The notes: a model not told the origin generated them from the letters alone. A DNA stretch of 64,000 nt from Sphingomonas sp. PP-CE-1A-559 (GCF_004340965.1 NZ_SLYA01000001.1:682001-746000), one strand, 5' to 3'. Shown: positions 17,046-26,133, counted from the first letter of the stretch. Numbers and translations: made by a program.

Positions 17046-18214
17046 ATCTCAGCTGGGGGAATTGGGACGTGCGTGTCTATGCCGCCGAAGCCTGGTTATC
17101 GCTCGCACCACGCTTTGCCGCGGAACACCCGCATATCGTCGACATGCTTGAGTCGATGGTGGCCGACCCGGTGCCCCAGGTGCGGCTGCAGGTCGCCCGC
17201 AGTCTGCAGGTGATCAGCGATGCGGCTCCGGAGCGAATGTGGGCGATCGCCTACCGTGTCGCCGCCGAGGAGCAGCATGACGGCGTGCTCGCGTCGTTCC
17301 TCGTCAGCTTCCTGCGAAAATTTACTTGGCAGGATCCGGACCATTGCGAAGCGATCGTCGAGATCGTGCGCGCGCGGCTACCGATCGTGCCGGTCGATCC
17401 CTCCAGCAGCCGCGACGGCGTGCAAAGCGCCCTCGGCGGCTTCGTCGCGCAGCTCTGGGCCGGGCAGGGGCGTCCCGCCGCCCGCGTCTGGCTAGAGGCC
17501 TGGTCCGCCGATCCGATCACCTATGGCAATCTCCTCGACAGTTACTCCTCGCAGCTGCGCGGGGCCTTCTTCCACCGCTACGACGGATCGAAGGAGGATG
17601 ACGCCAGTGCCATGACCGACCGGGCGCAGGAAGGGCTCGACATGATCCTGAGCGCCGCGACGCGCGTGTCTGCCGAGCATTATGCGATAGCGATGGACGA
17701 ATCCGCCGGAGCGGACGACCGGAAGGCAGCCGGCCAGGCGTATCAGATGGCAGAACGGGTCACCCACCATGCGATGAACCAACTCTATTTCGGGTCCGGC
17801 GCGCATGCCAATGAGCAGAACCCCGCCCTAGGGTTGCCGACCCACGCAGCGATGGCGCGGTTCCTTACGGACTATGCCGCGATCCTCGAACTGCTCGCGG
17901 TGTCGGGCTATCCCGCCACGGTTCATCATCTGATCGAGCTTTACGAATATCTAATCCCGGGCGCCCCGTCCGCCGTGTTCGATGCGATCCACAGTGTGTT
18001 ACTTGGCTCTGCTGCGCGAGAAGGCTATCATCATGAAAGCCTTGGCAATAGCGCGGTTGTCCGGCTGATCCGCCGCTACATCGCCGACTATCGTTCGATC
18101 TTCGAGGACCAGGCCCGCCGCACACATCTCGTCGAGATCCTTCAGCTCTTCTCCGATGTGGGTTGGGCAGAAGCACTCAAGCTCCTCTACGATCTGCCTG
18201 ATCTGCTGCGTTAG
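17042..18214 (+). CDS. HEAT/ARM-like helical-repeat partner of the STAND protein
   Basis: 390 residues from GTG 17042, overlapping the preceding stop in GTGA. The N-terminus reads NWDVRVYAAEAWLSLAPRF and DPVPQVRLQVARSLQVISD, two clear HEAT-type helix pairs, and the rest is also helical. No enzymatic motif is seen. Because the upstream protein ends in similar repeats, this gene looks like the C-terminal third of one long sensor protein that is split into a second frame here. Either two subunits are made, or a -1 frameshift at the overlap joins them. The first residues continue naturally from the upstream protein's end, which supports a past fusion. Confidence 0.7.
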   Translation: MNLSWGNWDVRVYAAEAWLSLAPRFAAEHPHIVDMLESMVADPVPQVRLQVARSLQVISDAAPERMWAIAYRVAAEEQHDGVLASFLVSFLRKFTWQDPDHCEAIVEIVRARLPIVPVDPSSSRDGVQSALGGFVAQLWAGQGRPAARVWLEAWSADPITYGNLLDSYSSQLRGAFFHRYDGSKEDDASAMTDRAQEGLDMILSAATRVSAEHYAIAMDESAGADDRKAAGQAYQMAERVTHHAMNQLYFGSGAHANEQNPALGLPTHAAMARFLTDYAAILELLAVSGYPATVHHLIELYEYLIPGAPSAVFDAIHSVLLGSAAREGYHHESLGNSAVVRLIRRYIADYRSIFEDQARRTHLVEILQLFSDVGWAEALKLLYDLPDLLR

Positions 18215-18643
18215 TTTTGGCTCGCCGCCACTCTCCCATCTCAAGACAACCCTCGCGGGCCGCAAGTATTGATGACCGATCGATCTTCCAAGGAATACTA
18301 ACGATGAGTCGCCGATATTGAGAGCGAATTAGCTAGGCAGATAATTCACATCTGGATTCTGTGGCGCCTCAATTGACGAACCATTGTCTGCTTTGCACAT
18401 CAGCCGGCCAAACCCTGCCTGTCGATAGTCGACCAGTTTCGGCCGTCGAGTAGCCCCTGAACCAATGACCGGATTTGGAGAAGGCTTAAGCCGCCGTGAA
18501 CGTCGGCTTCTGGGTCTCCGAAGCCGGATTGGCGGTAGGGCTGGCAGTTCGTAGATGCTGTTGACGAGATCAGGGCCGCATAAGAAGTTGAGCTTCTAAC
18601 GCCTGCCAAGTGCGAATAACCCGTCGGTCAAACGTGGGGATCA
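18215..18643. other. Intergenic stretch without a supported gene
   Basis: The 430 bp after the defence operon hold no frame that I trust. One minus-strand frame (about 18330-18595) is open and Arg/Pro-rich but has no start codon; it may be relict coding sequence. Confidence 0.4.
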
Positions 18644-20236
18644 TCAGTCACTATCGTTGTCTTTGCGCAACGGTTCGTACGCCCCGATCGTCTGCTGAAC
18701 GACGTCGACGTCCCGTCCTTTCGTTTCGCGACCCAGCCAAGCCACGAGCACGAAAGAGGCGGCCGTCGGTACCAGGATCAACCCCGCTACTGTCGCCAGC
18801 GGCGGGACCGCGCCCGCAATTGCCAACCCTTGCGCACCCAGGCCACCAGCTTTGGAACACGCCGCGACCCATCCCGTGGCGCGCCCCCGTATGCGCGCCG
18901 GGAAACTCTCGGCGACGTAGGGCAACAAGATGGCGATGATGGCGTTCACGCCGACGATCAGTGCGGCGACCGGCAGTACGGGGCTAACGATGCCGGACTG
19001 GCGCTCGACCCATAATACCCCGACGAGTCCCAAGACGAGCATCGAGAGGGCTGCGAGAAGCGCACCCTTGCTGCTCCAGCGGCTGTAGAGCAGCGCCGCG
19101 ACAAAGATTGTGGGCACCGCGATCAGCGATGCCTTGGCGAGCAGGCCGCTGGCCACGCCGACGCTATACCCGCGAGCGACCAGGTCGGCGGGCAGCCAGA
19201 GCAATAGGCCGAAATTCGCGCAGCCCCAGGCTAGCGCGGCAATGCTGAACGCGACGAGGGCCCCGGCGTTGCGCAAGGTCGGCGGTGGCGCAATGCTAAC
19301 AGCATCCTCGAAAACTGCGTCCTGCCTCGTCACCCGCCCACCACCAAAGCGCGCGAGTACCATCTCCGCCTCGTGCGTGCGTCCTTGGACGACCAAAAAA
19401 CGTGGCGATTCCGGTATTAGCCGGCCGAGAAGGATCAGCAGCAGTCCGGTCGGCAGATTGGCCAGCCACAGGATCCTCCAGCCGAAGATCGGCTGGAGCA
19501 GCGCCGAAAGGCCGCTGGCCGCGAAATAGCCGCCCGCCGCGCCTAGGCCGCCGATGAGCACGAGGCTCCAGCCGCGGTGTCGGTTCGGCATCATCTCGGC
19601 GAGTAGCGCATAGGTGACCGGCAGCATTCCGCCCGCCGCCGCGCCCATCATGAAACACATTCCGATGTTCCAGGCGAGGCTCGGCATCGCGCCGCAGATC
19701 GACGTGCCAACGAACATCACCGCCGAGAGCAGGATGGATGCCTTGCGCCCGTATATGTCCGCGACGAAGCCCCACAATATCGATCCCGCGACGGTTCCCG
19801 ACAGCGCTGCGAACGGCACCAGCGAGGCGGTCGCACGCGACACGCCGTATTCGCTGGTCATCCCCGAAAGAGTGAAGCCAAGCGCGGCGGGCTTCATGAC
19901 ATCGATCACCAGAGCGACGATCAAGGCGCCCATCATGACCCAGTGCGACGCGCGCAGTGGCGCATCCTGCAGCCCGGTGACCGTCATATGCGTCAGTCGT
20001 CGCCGCAATCGCATCGCATCGCCCGGCAGCAATCCGTAGGCGGCGAGCACGGTCCCACCGACGATCAGCGCCATGCCGGCCAGCATCCCGACGTCCATCG
20101 GCATCCCAGCCATTCGGTAGCCCATGCTTCGGGCCATCAGGAACATCGGCAGATGCAGGGCGACCCCGATCGTCACCGCGATACAGCCGAGCACGAAGGC
20201 CCACAGGCCCGGCCTACCGGTCGACATCGTTTGCAT
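18644..20236 (-). CDS. MFS transporter
   Basis: About 530 residues from ATG 20236 (MQTMSTGRPGLWAF), with roughly a dozen hydrophobic segments. The MFS loop motif appears as GFVADIYGRKASI between TM2 and TM3 of the core and again as PNRHRG in the central part; ESPRFLVVQGR lies before the large cytoplasmic loop. Two extra hydrophobic helices at the N-terminus precede the usual 12. The closest general type is the sugar/aromatic-acid group (AAHS-like), but the substrate is not readable. It lies downstream of marR on the same strand with a gap of about 130 bp, so MarR may control it. The first in-frame Met upstream (20305) gives an unlikely polar extension. Confidence 0.8.
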   Translation of the reverse strand: MQTMSTGRPGLWAFVLGCIAVTIGVALHLPMFLMARSMGYRMAGMPMDVGMLAGMALIVGGTVLAAYGLLPGDAMRLRRRLTHMTVTGLQDAPLRASHWVMMGALIVALVIDVMKPAALGFTLSGMTSEYGVSRATASLVPFAALSGTVAGSILWGFVADIYGRKASILLSAVMFVGTSICGAMPSLAWNIGMCFMMGAAAGGMLPVTYALLAEMMPNRHRGWSLVLIGGLGAAGGYFAASGLSALLQPIFGWRILWLANLPTGLLLILLGRLIPESPRFLVVQGRTHEAEMVLARFGGGRVTRQDAVFEDAVSIAPPPTLRNAGALVAFSIAALAWGCANFGLLLWLPADLVARGYSVGVASGLLAKASLIAVPTIFVAALLYSRWSSKGALLAALSMLVLGLVGVLWVERQSGIVSPVLPVAALIVGVNAIIAILLPYVAESFPARIRGRATGWVAACSKAGGLGAQGLAIAGAVPPLATVAGLILVPTAASFVLVAWLGRETKGRDVDVVQQTIGAYEPLRKDNDSD

Positions 20237-20364
20237 CCCCCTGATTTTCCCGCCGAGTTCATCGCTGCGGTCTTTGGCGCAACGACTACCGATACGCGTA
20301 TGCATGCCTTGCCATTTTAGATCGTATCGCGACAGATGTTTCCAGTCTGGTCCGGACGCATGCC

Positions 20365-20775
20365 TTACCCGAACTGATCCAGCATCTCCGTGAGCATCGG
20401 CCGGAGACGGGCGATCTCGTCGCGATGGACCGACGACAGGCCCGCGAGCATCGTCTCGCCCTTGGGCGTCAACCGCAGCAGCGAGCGGCGCTTATCGCCG
20501 TCGGAATGATAGCGAACGACGAGATTCGACGCCTCCAGACGATCGATGAGCCCCGAGGCGCTGTGGGGCTTGAGGACGAGCCGCGTCGCGACATAGCCGA
20601 TCGTGACGTCGTCGACCGGTGCCGCCCGGATCGCAAGCAGCGCCTGATGCTGTTGCGGCGCCAGCCCGGCCGCGGCCGCCGCGGTCTCGCTGAACGTCGT
20701 GAACAGCCGCAGCGCATGACGAAAATCCGCCAGCGCCAGATAATCGGAATCTTTCAGTGTGTCCGTATCGCTCAT
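20365..20775 (-). CDS. MarR-family regulator
   Basis: 136 residues with a winged helix: APVDDVTIGYVATRLVLKPHSASGLIDRLEASNLVVRYHSDGDKR, where the last part is the wing. The dimerisation helices lie at both ends. It is divergent from the ClC gene, and a near-perfect palindrome lies between them, 24-42 bp upstream of its start. A standard arrangement would be repression of itself, of the ClC gene and perhaps of the downstream MFS gene, released by a small ligand. The ligand is unknown. Confidence 0.88.
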   Translation of the reverse strand: MSDTDTLKDSDYLALADFRHALRLFTTFSETAAAAAGLAPQQHQALLAIRAAPVDDVTIGYVATRLVLKPHSASGLIDRLEASNLVVRYHSDGDKRRSLLRLTPKGETMLAGLSSVHRDEIARLRPMLTEMLDQFG

Positions 20776-20798
20776 CGCAAGTCAGCCCGTGGTTGAAC

Positions 20799-20817
20799 TA
20801 TATCGTAATACGATATA
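20799..20817. promoter_or_regulatory. Palindromic operator between marR and clcA
   Basis: TATATCGTA-A-TACGATATA is a perfect 9-bp inverted repeat with one central base, in an A+T-rich patch between two divergent genes. MarR proteins bind such palindromes. Confidence 0.7.
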
Positions 20818-20854
20818 AATAGTGTACCTTCCCTGGAGGCAAAAGACTCTCATC

Positions 20855-22609
20855 ATGATCGCAGCGACACGGGCAACCGAAAACCACCGGCTCGCGGACC
20901 ATAGCGCCGACCGGCGGATGCTGATGCTGGCAGCGATGGCGATCGTCGTCGGGACCGGCGGTGCGCTTGCGGCATGGGTGCTCATCAAACTGATCGCGCT
21001 CGCGACCAATCTCTTCTGGTTCGGTCGCGTGTCTGCACAGTCGGTGGCGATCGTCGACACGCTCGTCGGGCCCTGGATGGTCGCCATTCCCGTTATCGGC
21101 GGTCTCATCATCGGCGTGATGGCGCGCTATGGTTCCGACAAGATCCGCGGGCATGGCATACCCGAGGCGATCGAGACAATCCTGTTCGGCGAAAGCCGGA
21201 TGTCGCCGAAGGTCGCGCTGTTGAAACCGCTGTCGGCGGCGGTCTCGATCGGCAGCGGCGGGCCGTTCGGCGCGGAAGGGCCGATCATCATGACCGGCGG
21301 GGCGATCGGATCGCTGTTCGCGCAACGCTTTTCCATGAGTGCGGCCGAGCGCAAGACGCTGCTCGTCGCGGGCGCGGCTGCGGGCATGACCGCGATCTTC
21401 GGGACGCCGCTCGCCGCGATCCTGCTGGCGGTCGAGGTGCTGCTGTTCGAATGGAAGCCGCGCAGTTTCGTGCCCGTCGTGGTCGCCGTGCTGATCGCGT
21501 TCGCGTGGCGGCCGTTGCTGCTCGACAGCGGCGCGATGTTCCCGTTCGCCGGCGTGACCCCGTCCGGCGGCTGGCCGATCGCGATGGCCGCGGCAGTCGG
21601 CGTCGCCACCGGCGTGCTGGCGGCAGCGCTGTCGGTCGCGTTGTATGCGGTGGAGGACGCGTTCCACCGCCTGCCGGTGCACTGGATGTGGTGGCCCGCG
21701 ATCGGCGGGGTCGTAGTCGGGCTGGGCGGACTGGTCGACGCGCATGTCCTGGGGGCGGGCTATCCGAATATCCAGGCGTTGCTCGACGGATCTCTCGCGG
21801 TGCGCGTCATCCTCGCGCTTCTGGTCGTGAAGGCGATCGTGTGGCTGGTCGCCCTCGGATCGGGCACGTCGGGCGGCATCCTCGCGCCGTTGCTGATCCT
21901 GGGTGGTGCCGCGGGGGCGCTGATCGGCCAGGTCCTGCCCGGCGGTCCCGGGTTCTGGGCGATGATCGGCATGGCCGGGATCATGAGCGGGGCGATGCGC
22001 GCGCCGATCACCGGGGCGCTGTTCGCAGCCGAACTGACGCGGCATTTCGATGCCTTGCCGCTCACCATCGCCGCGGCGGCGGCGGCCTATGCGGTCAGCG
22101 TCTTGCTGATGCGGCGGTCGATCCTGACCGAGAAGATCGCGCGTCGCGGCCGGCATATCCTCCAGGAATATAGCGTCGATCCGCTCGACCTGATGCAGGC
22201 GGACCAGTTGATGTCACGCGCGCCCGCGACGCTGCCGGGTTCGATGACGACCGCAGACGCGGCGACCTTCTTCGCGGATCGCGCCGAGCATCGGAGCTAT
22301 CCGGTGATCGACGATGCGGGCAAGGTGCTTGGGCTGGTGTCGCGGACGGACGCGCTACGTTGGCAGACGATCCACCCGGGTACCGACGTTTCGCTGACCG
22401 AAACTTTGTCGGATGCATCGCTGCTCGTCGCATATCCCGATACGCCGATCGGAGTCGTGGCCGACATGATGGTTGAATCCGGCATTGGACGCGTGCCGAT
22501 CGTCGCGCGCGATACGCGCCAGGTCGTCGGCATCCTCTCGCGTCAGGATCTGCTCAAGGCTCGCCGCACGCAGCGTCAATCGGAAACCGGACGGGCCGGT
22601 TCGCGCTAA
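20855..22609 (+). CDS. clcA: ClC-type chloride channel/transporter with CBS domains
   Basis: 584 residues from ATG 20855; CTGGAGG upstream at 20833-20839 is a ribosome binding site at slightly long spacing. The ClC selectivity signatures are GSGGPFGAEGPI (with the gating Glu of G-x-E-G-P) and GSGTSGGILAPLLILGG. Two CBS domains fill the C-terminus (VDPLDLMQADQLMSRAPATL and following), as in longer bacterial and eukaryotic ClCs. It probably exchanges chloride or another anion with protons at the inner membrane. The MarR operator upstream suggests induction by a chemical stress. Its last 56 bp overlap the end of the convergent cobA gene. Confidence 0.88.
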   Translation: MIAATRATENHRLADHSADRRMLMLAAMAIVVGTGGALAAWVLIKLIALATNLFWFGRVSAQSVAIVDTLVGPWMVAIPVIGGLIIGVMARYGSDKIRGHGIPEAIETILFGESRMSPKVALLKPLSAAVSIGSGGPFGAEGPIIMTGGAIGSLFAQRFSMSAAERKTLLVAGAAAGMTAIFGTPLAAILLAVEVLLFEWKPRSFVPVVVAVLIAFAWRPLLLDSGAMFPFAGVTPSGGWPIAMAAAVGVATGVLAAALSVALYAVEDAFHRLPVHWMWWPAIGGVVVGLGGLVDAHVLGAGYPNIQALLDGSLAVRVILALLVVKAIVWLVALGSGTSGGILAPLLILGGAAGALIGQVLPGGPGFWAMIGMAGIMSGAMRAPITGALFAAELTRHFDALPLTIAAAAAAYAVSVLLMRRSILTEKIARRGRHILQEYSVDPLDLMQADQLMSRAPATLPGSMTTADAATFFADRAEHRSYPVIDDAGKVLGLVSRTDALRWQTIHPGTDVSLTETLSDASLLVAYPDTPIGVVADMMVESGIGRVPIVARDTRQVVGILSRQDLLKARRTQRQSETGRAGSR

Positions 22610-23396
22610 CGGTCTTAACCCCAAGTTGCGCGTCTGCGCCGTCGTTTGCACCGCATGCTACCGATGATACCGCGATCGCTTCGCCGATCAGCAACAGGGA
22701 CGGATCGTTGTCGCTGATCGTCTCGACGAGGAACGCGAGCGCAGTTAACCGCCCGCGGAGAATGCGTTCGTTGGGGAGCGAAACGTTGACCGCGACCATC
22801 ACCGGCGTGTCGGGCGCACGGCCGGCGGCGATCAGCTTGCGCGAGACTTCGCCGGCGGCGGCGCGGCCCATATAGACGGCGAGCGTCGCATCGGGCGCGG
22901 CGAGCGCGGTCCAGTCGAGATCCAGCGCTTCGCCGGCGCGGGCGTGCGCAGTGAGGAAGGTGAGCTTCCGCGCGAGACCGCGTAACGTCAGCGACGCGCC
23001 ACCCGAGGCTGCGGCGGCGCTCGCGGCTGTGATGCCGGGACAGATGCGTACAGTGACGCCGTTGGCCTCGAGGTGGTCGAGTTCTTCGGTCAAGCGGCCG
23101 AAGATCGACGGGTCGCCGCCCTTGAGCCTGACGACGCGCTTGCCCGCGAGTGCTGCCCTGGCGAGCAGGACGTTGATCGAGACCTGGTCCTTCGAATGCC
23201 GGCCCGATCTTTTGCCGACGCTGACCATCTCGGTCCCGTCTGGAATGAGCGCGAGCACGCCCGGCCCGACCAGTGCGTCGTGGAAGACGATGTCGGCCGC
23301 CGCGAGCAAGCGCTCGGCTTTGCGCGTGAGAAGGTCGGGATCGCCGGGGCCCGCACCGACCAGCCAGACCGAACCGGCGGGGAAATCATGCGACAT
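22554..23396 (-). CDS. cobA: Uroporphyrinogen-III C-methyltransferase (siroheme synthesis)
   Basis: 280 residues. VWLVGAGPGDPDLLTRKAERLL at the N-terminus and VVRLKGGDPSIFGR at about residue 90 are the SAM-binding signatures of SUMT/CobA. It makes precorrin-2, the siroheme precursor needed by the nitrite reductase encoded upstream. It lacks the CysG dehydrogenase/chelatase domain. It is the last gene of the nitrate cluster; its start overlaps the nasA stop by 11 bp. The C-terminal 25 residues beyond the usual end overlap clcA on the other strand, so this tail may be a recent extension caused by loss of the old stop. Confidence 0.92.
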   Translation of the reverse strand: MSHDFPAGSVWLVGAGPGDPDLLTRKAERLLAAADIVFHDALVGPGVLALIPDGTEMVSVGKRSGRHSKDQVSINVLLARAALAGKRVVRLKGGDPSIFGRLTEELDHLEANGVTVRICPGITAASAAAASGGASLTLRGLARKLTFLTAHARAGEALDLDWTALAAPDATLAVYMGRAAAGEVSRKLIAAGRAPDTPVMVAVNVSLPNERILRGRLTALAFLVETISDNDPSLLLIGEAIAVSSVACGANDGADAQLGVKTVSANRPVRFPIDAACGEP

Positions 23397-26133
23397 TGGT
23401 TGATCCTTGCGTGACGAGGAGTTTGGCGAGGGCAGGGCGGCACGATCCGCAATTGGTGCCGGCTTTCAGTGCGGCCCCGATCGCAGGGACGTCGGCGAGA
23501 TGCTGGTCGGCGATCGCGGCGAGGATGGTCTTGAGCCTGACGTCGAAGCACGCGCAGACGATCGGGCCACGGTCGACCTGAGGGCCCGGCGCGCGGCCGG
23601 CGAGCAGGGTGGGCGCGGCGACGCCCTCGCTCAGTTGCGCGACGAGCCAGTCGCGGGGCGGGAGCGTGCCGTCTCGGGTGACAAACAGGACGCCGGCCAG
23701 CCTGCCGCTGTCGAGGATCGCGATCCGGCGTGAGCCCCGCGCGGCATCGACCGCTTCGATCCGCTGGCCCTTCGGCAAAAGCGCGTCGAGCGCAGCGGCG
23801 TCGCCGTTGCCCGCCATGTCCCATGCCGTTCCGCACGGCACCGCAACGCGCGTCGCCCACAGGCAGTCGGGGCGGCTCTCCAGTTCACCGCGGACGACGA
23901 CAAAGCCGCGCCACTTGGTCGCGACGGATTCGATCCGGACAGGGGTCGATTTGAACCCCGGCTGGCCCGATATCGGATCGGCAAGCGGGCGAGGCAGCAG
24001 CCCGGCGCGGCCGCCGGTCGCGGTGTGGTCGGTCCAGTGGATCGGGACGAACAGCTCGCCGACCCGCTGCGTCGCGACGACGCTTGCGCGGAACAGCGTG
24101 TCGCCCTGCGGCGTCGTCACGCGTGCCAGCCCACCATCGACGATCCCGAGACGCGCCGCATCGTCGGGGTGGATCTCGACCAGCGGCTCCTCGCGGTGGC
24201 GCGCGAGCTTGGGCGACAGACCGGTGCGCGTCATGGTGTGCCACTGGTCGCGGTATCGCCCGGTGTTGAGCGTCATCGGCCATTTTACGAGCGGCGCGGC
24301 GACCGGCTTCTGCACGACCGGAACAAGGCGCGCGCGCCCGTCCGGCGTCGAGAAACGGCCATCGGCGAACGGCGTGCCGCCCCAGCGGAACGGGGCCATC
24401 GCGTCATAGTCCGCATTGCCCTTGGCCGCATGGCCGGGCAGCGCGAACAGCCGTGTGCCGTCGTTCTCATACCCGGACAGCCGGCAATGCTCGCGCCAGA
24501 TCTCGGCAGGACGATCGTAGGAGAATGCGGTCTTCCAGCCCATCCGCCGGCCGACTTCGGAGACGATCCACCAGTCGGGCTTGGCCTCGCCGGGCGCCGC
24601 CATGAACGCGCGTTGGCGGCTGATCGTGCGGTCCGAATTGGTGACGGTGCCGTCCTTCTCGCCCCACGCCGCGGCGGGCAGGCGGACATGCGCGTGGACC
24701 GAAGTGTCGGTCGTCTCGATCACGTCGGACACGACGACGAACGGGCAACCGGCCAGCGCCTCGCGCACGCGACCGGCGTCGGGCATCGACACTGCGGGGT
24801 TGGTCGCCATCACCCACAACGCCTTGATCCGGCCGTTGCCGAGTTCGCGGAACAGGTCGACCGCCTTTAGCCCCGGCTTGGTTGCCATGTTTGGCGCGGC
24901 CCAGAACCGGCCGACACGCGCGACGTTCTCGGGCGCGAAATCCATGTGCGCGGCGAGTGAAGACGCGAGCCCACCGACCTCGCGCCCGCCCATCGCGTTG
25001 GGCTGGCCGGTGATCGAGAAGGGGGCGGCACCCGGCTTGCCGATGCGGCCGGTGGCGAGATGGAGGTTGGTGATCGCGTTGACCTGATCGGTGCCCGACA
25101 GCGACTGGTTCACGCCCTGGCTGAACATCGTCACGGTCTTCGGCGTCGCGGCGAACAGTTCATAGAAGCGCCGGAGGTCCCGCGGCGGAACGTCGCAGAT
25201 GCGCGCCACCGACCACAAATCGCTGCCTTCGTCGAACTGGTCCCAGAACGCATCAGGCGTCGCGACGTGTGCGGCGAGATAGTCGTAGTCGACCACGCCC
25301 ACGTCACGGCACCATGCGAGCAAGCCATTCATCAGCGCGACGTCGGTGCCGGGCCGGATCGCGAGATGGAGGTCGGCCTCGTCCACGGTCTCGGTCCGGC
25401 GCGGGTCGATCACCACCAGTTTCGCGCCGGCGTCGCAGCGCGCGCGGATGCGTTGATAGACGATCGGATGGCACCAGGCGGTGTTCGATCCGACCAGCAC
25501 GATCAGGTCGGCGGCGTCGAGATCGTCGTAGCTCGCGGGGACGATGTCCTCGCCGAACGCGCGCATGTGGCCCGCGACGGCGCTCGCCATGCAGAGCCGC
25601 GAATTGGTGTCGATGTTCGCCGAACCGATGAAGCCCTTCATCAGCTTGTTGGCGACGTAATAGTCTTCAGTGAGGAGCTGGCCGGAGACGTAGAAGGCGA
25701 CGCTGTTCGGGCCGTGCTGTGCGATCGTGTCGCGGAAGCGTTTCGCGACGAGGTCGAGCGCCTTGTCCCACGAGGCGCGGCGCTGGCCGATCATCGGGGT
25801 GAGGAGGCGACCTTCGAGTCCGATCGTCTCGCCGAGATGCGTGCCCTTAGAGCAGAGCTTGCCAGCGTTGGCGGGGTGGTCGGGGTCGCCCTTGATCGTG
25901 ACGCTGCGTTCGCCGGTCGGCGTCGCGAGGATACCGCAACCGACACCGCAATACGCGCACGTCGTGCGGATATCCTCCCCGGCACGGGGAGGGGGACCAT
26001 CCGAAGGATGGTGGAGGGGGGCTTCCACAGGCGTCCCCCTTCGTGGAGGCCCCTCTCCCGCAGGCGTCTCCCTTCGTGGAGGGCCCCCTCCACCGCCTGC
26101 GGCGGTCCCCCTCCCCGTGCCGGGGAGGATCAC
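23386..26133 (-). CDS. nasA: Assimilatory nitrate reductase catalytic subunit
   Basis: 915 residues from GTG 26133, which overlaps the nirD stop in GTGA. The [4Fe-4S] motif CAYCGVGCG...GKLCSKG opens the molybdopterin oxidoreductase domain, followed by the Mo-bis-MGD binding and C-terminal molydopterin-dinucleotide domains. The last 50 residues hold a BFD-like [2Fe-2S] site (CACFDVRL...NCGSCRPAL), as in NasA/NarB of heterotrophs. It reduces nitrate to nitrite in the cytoplasm. The N-terminus is unusual: about 50 residues rich in Gly, Pro and Arg precede the [4Fe-4S] motif and are encoded by an inverted-repeat element (25973-26129). No ATG or GTG lies between the element and the motif. Confidence 0.93.
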   Translation of the reverse strand: MILPGTGRGTAAGGGGGPPRRETPAGEGPPRRGTPVEAPLHHPSDGPPPRAGEDIRTTCAYCGVGCGILATPTGERSVTIKGDPDHPANAGKLCSKGTHLGETIGLEGRLLTPMIGQRRASWDKALDLVAKRFRDTIAQHGPNSVAFYVSGQLLTEDYYVANKLMKGFIGSANIDTNSRLCMASAVAGHMRAFGEDIVPASYDDLDAADLIVLVGSNTAWCHPIVYQRIRARCDAGAKLVVIDPRRTETVDEADLHLAIRPGTDVALMNGLLAWCRDVGVVDYDYLAAHVATPDAFWDQFDEGSDLWSVARICDVPPRDLRRFYELFAATPKTVTMFSQGVNQSLSGTDQVNAITNLHLATGRIGKPGAAPFSITGQPNAMGGREVGGLASSLAAHMDFAPENVARVGRFWAAPNMATKPGLKAVDLFRELGNGRIKALWVMATNPAVSMPDAGRVREALAGCPFVVVSDVIETTDTSVHAHVRLPAAAWGEKDGTVTNSDRTISRQRAFMAAPGEAKPDWWIVSEVGRRMGWKTAFSYDRPAEIWREHCRLSGYENDGTRLFALPGHAAKGNADYDAMAPFRWGGTPFADGRFSTPDGRARLVPVVQKPVAAPLVKWPMTLNTGRYRDQWHTMTRTGLSPKLARHREEPLVEIHPDDAARLGIVDGGLARVTTPQGDTLFRASVVATQRVGELFVPIHWTDHTATGGRAGLLPRPLADPISGQPGFKSTPVRIESVATKWRGFVVVRGELESRPDCLWATRVAVPCGTAWDMAGNGDAAALDALLPKGQRIEAVDAARGSRRIAILDSGRLAGVLFVTRDGTLPPRDWLVAQLSEGVAAPTLLAGRAPGPQVDRGPIVCACFDVRLKTILAAIADQHLADVPAIGAALKAGTNCGSCRPALAKLLVTQGSTNVA
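25973..26129. repeat. Palindromic element with 26-bp perfect arms inside the 5' end of nasA
   Basis: Arms at 25973-25998 and 26104-26129 are perfect inverted copies (TCCTCCCCGGCACGGGGAGG plus six bases). The interior also has smaller repeats (CTTCGTGGAGG twice). Such G+C-rich palindromic elements are common between genes in sphingomonads. Here one lies directly after the nirD stop and is read through in the nasA frame. Confidence 0.75.

Noticed and set aside
20798..22156. A 452-codon minus-strand frame opposite clcA
   Set aside because: Composition is Arg/Asp/Gln-rich with no family pattern, and the plus strand carries ClC signature motifs.
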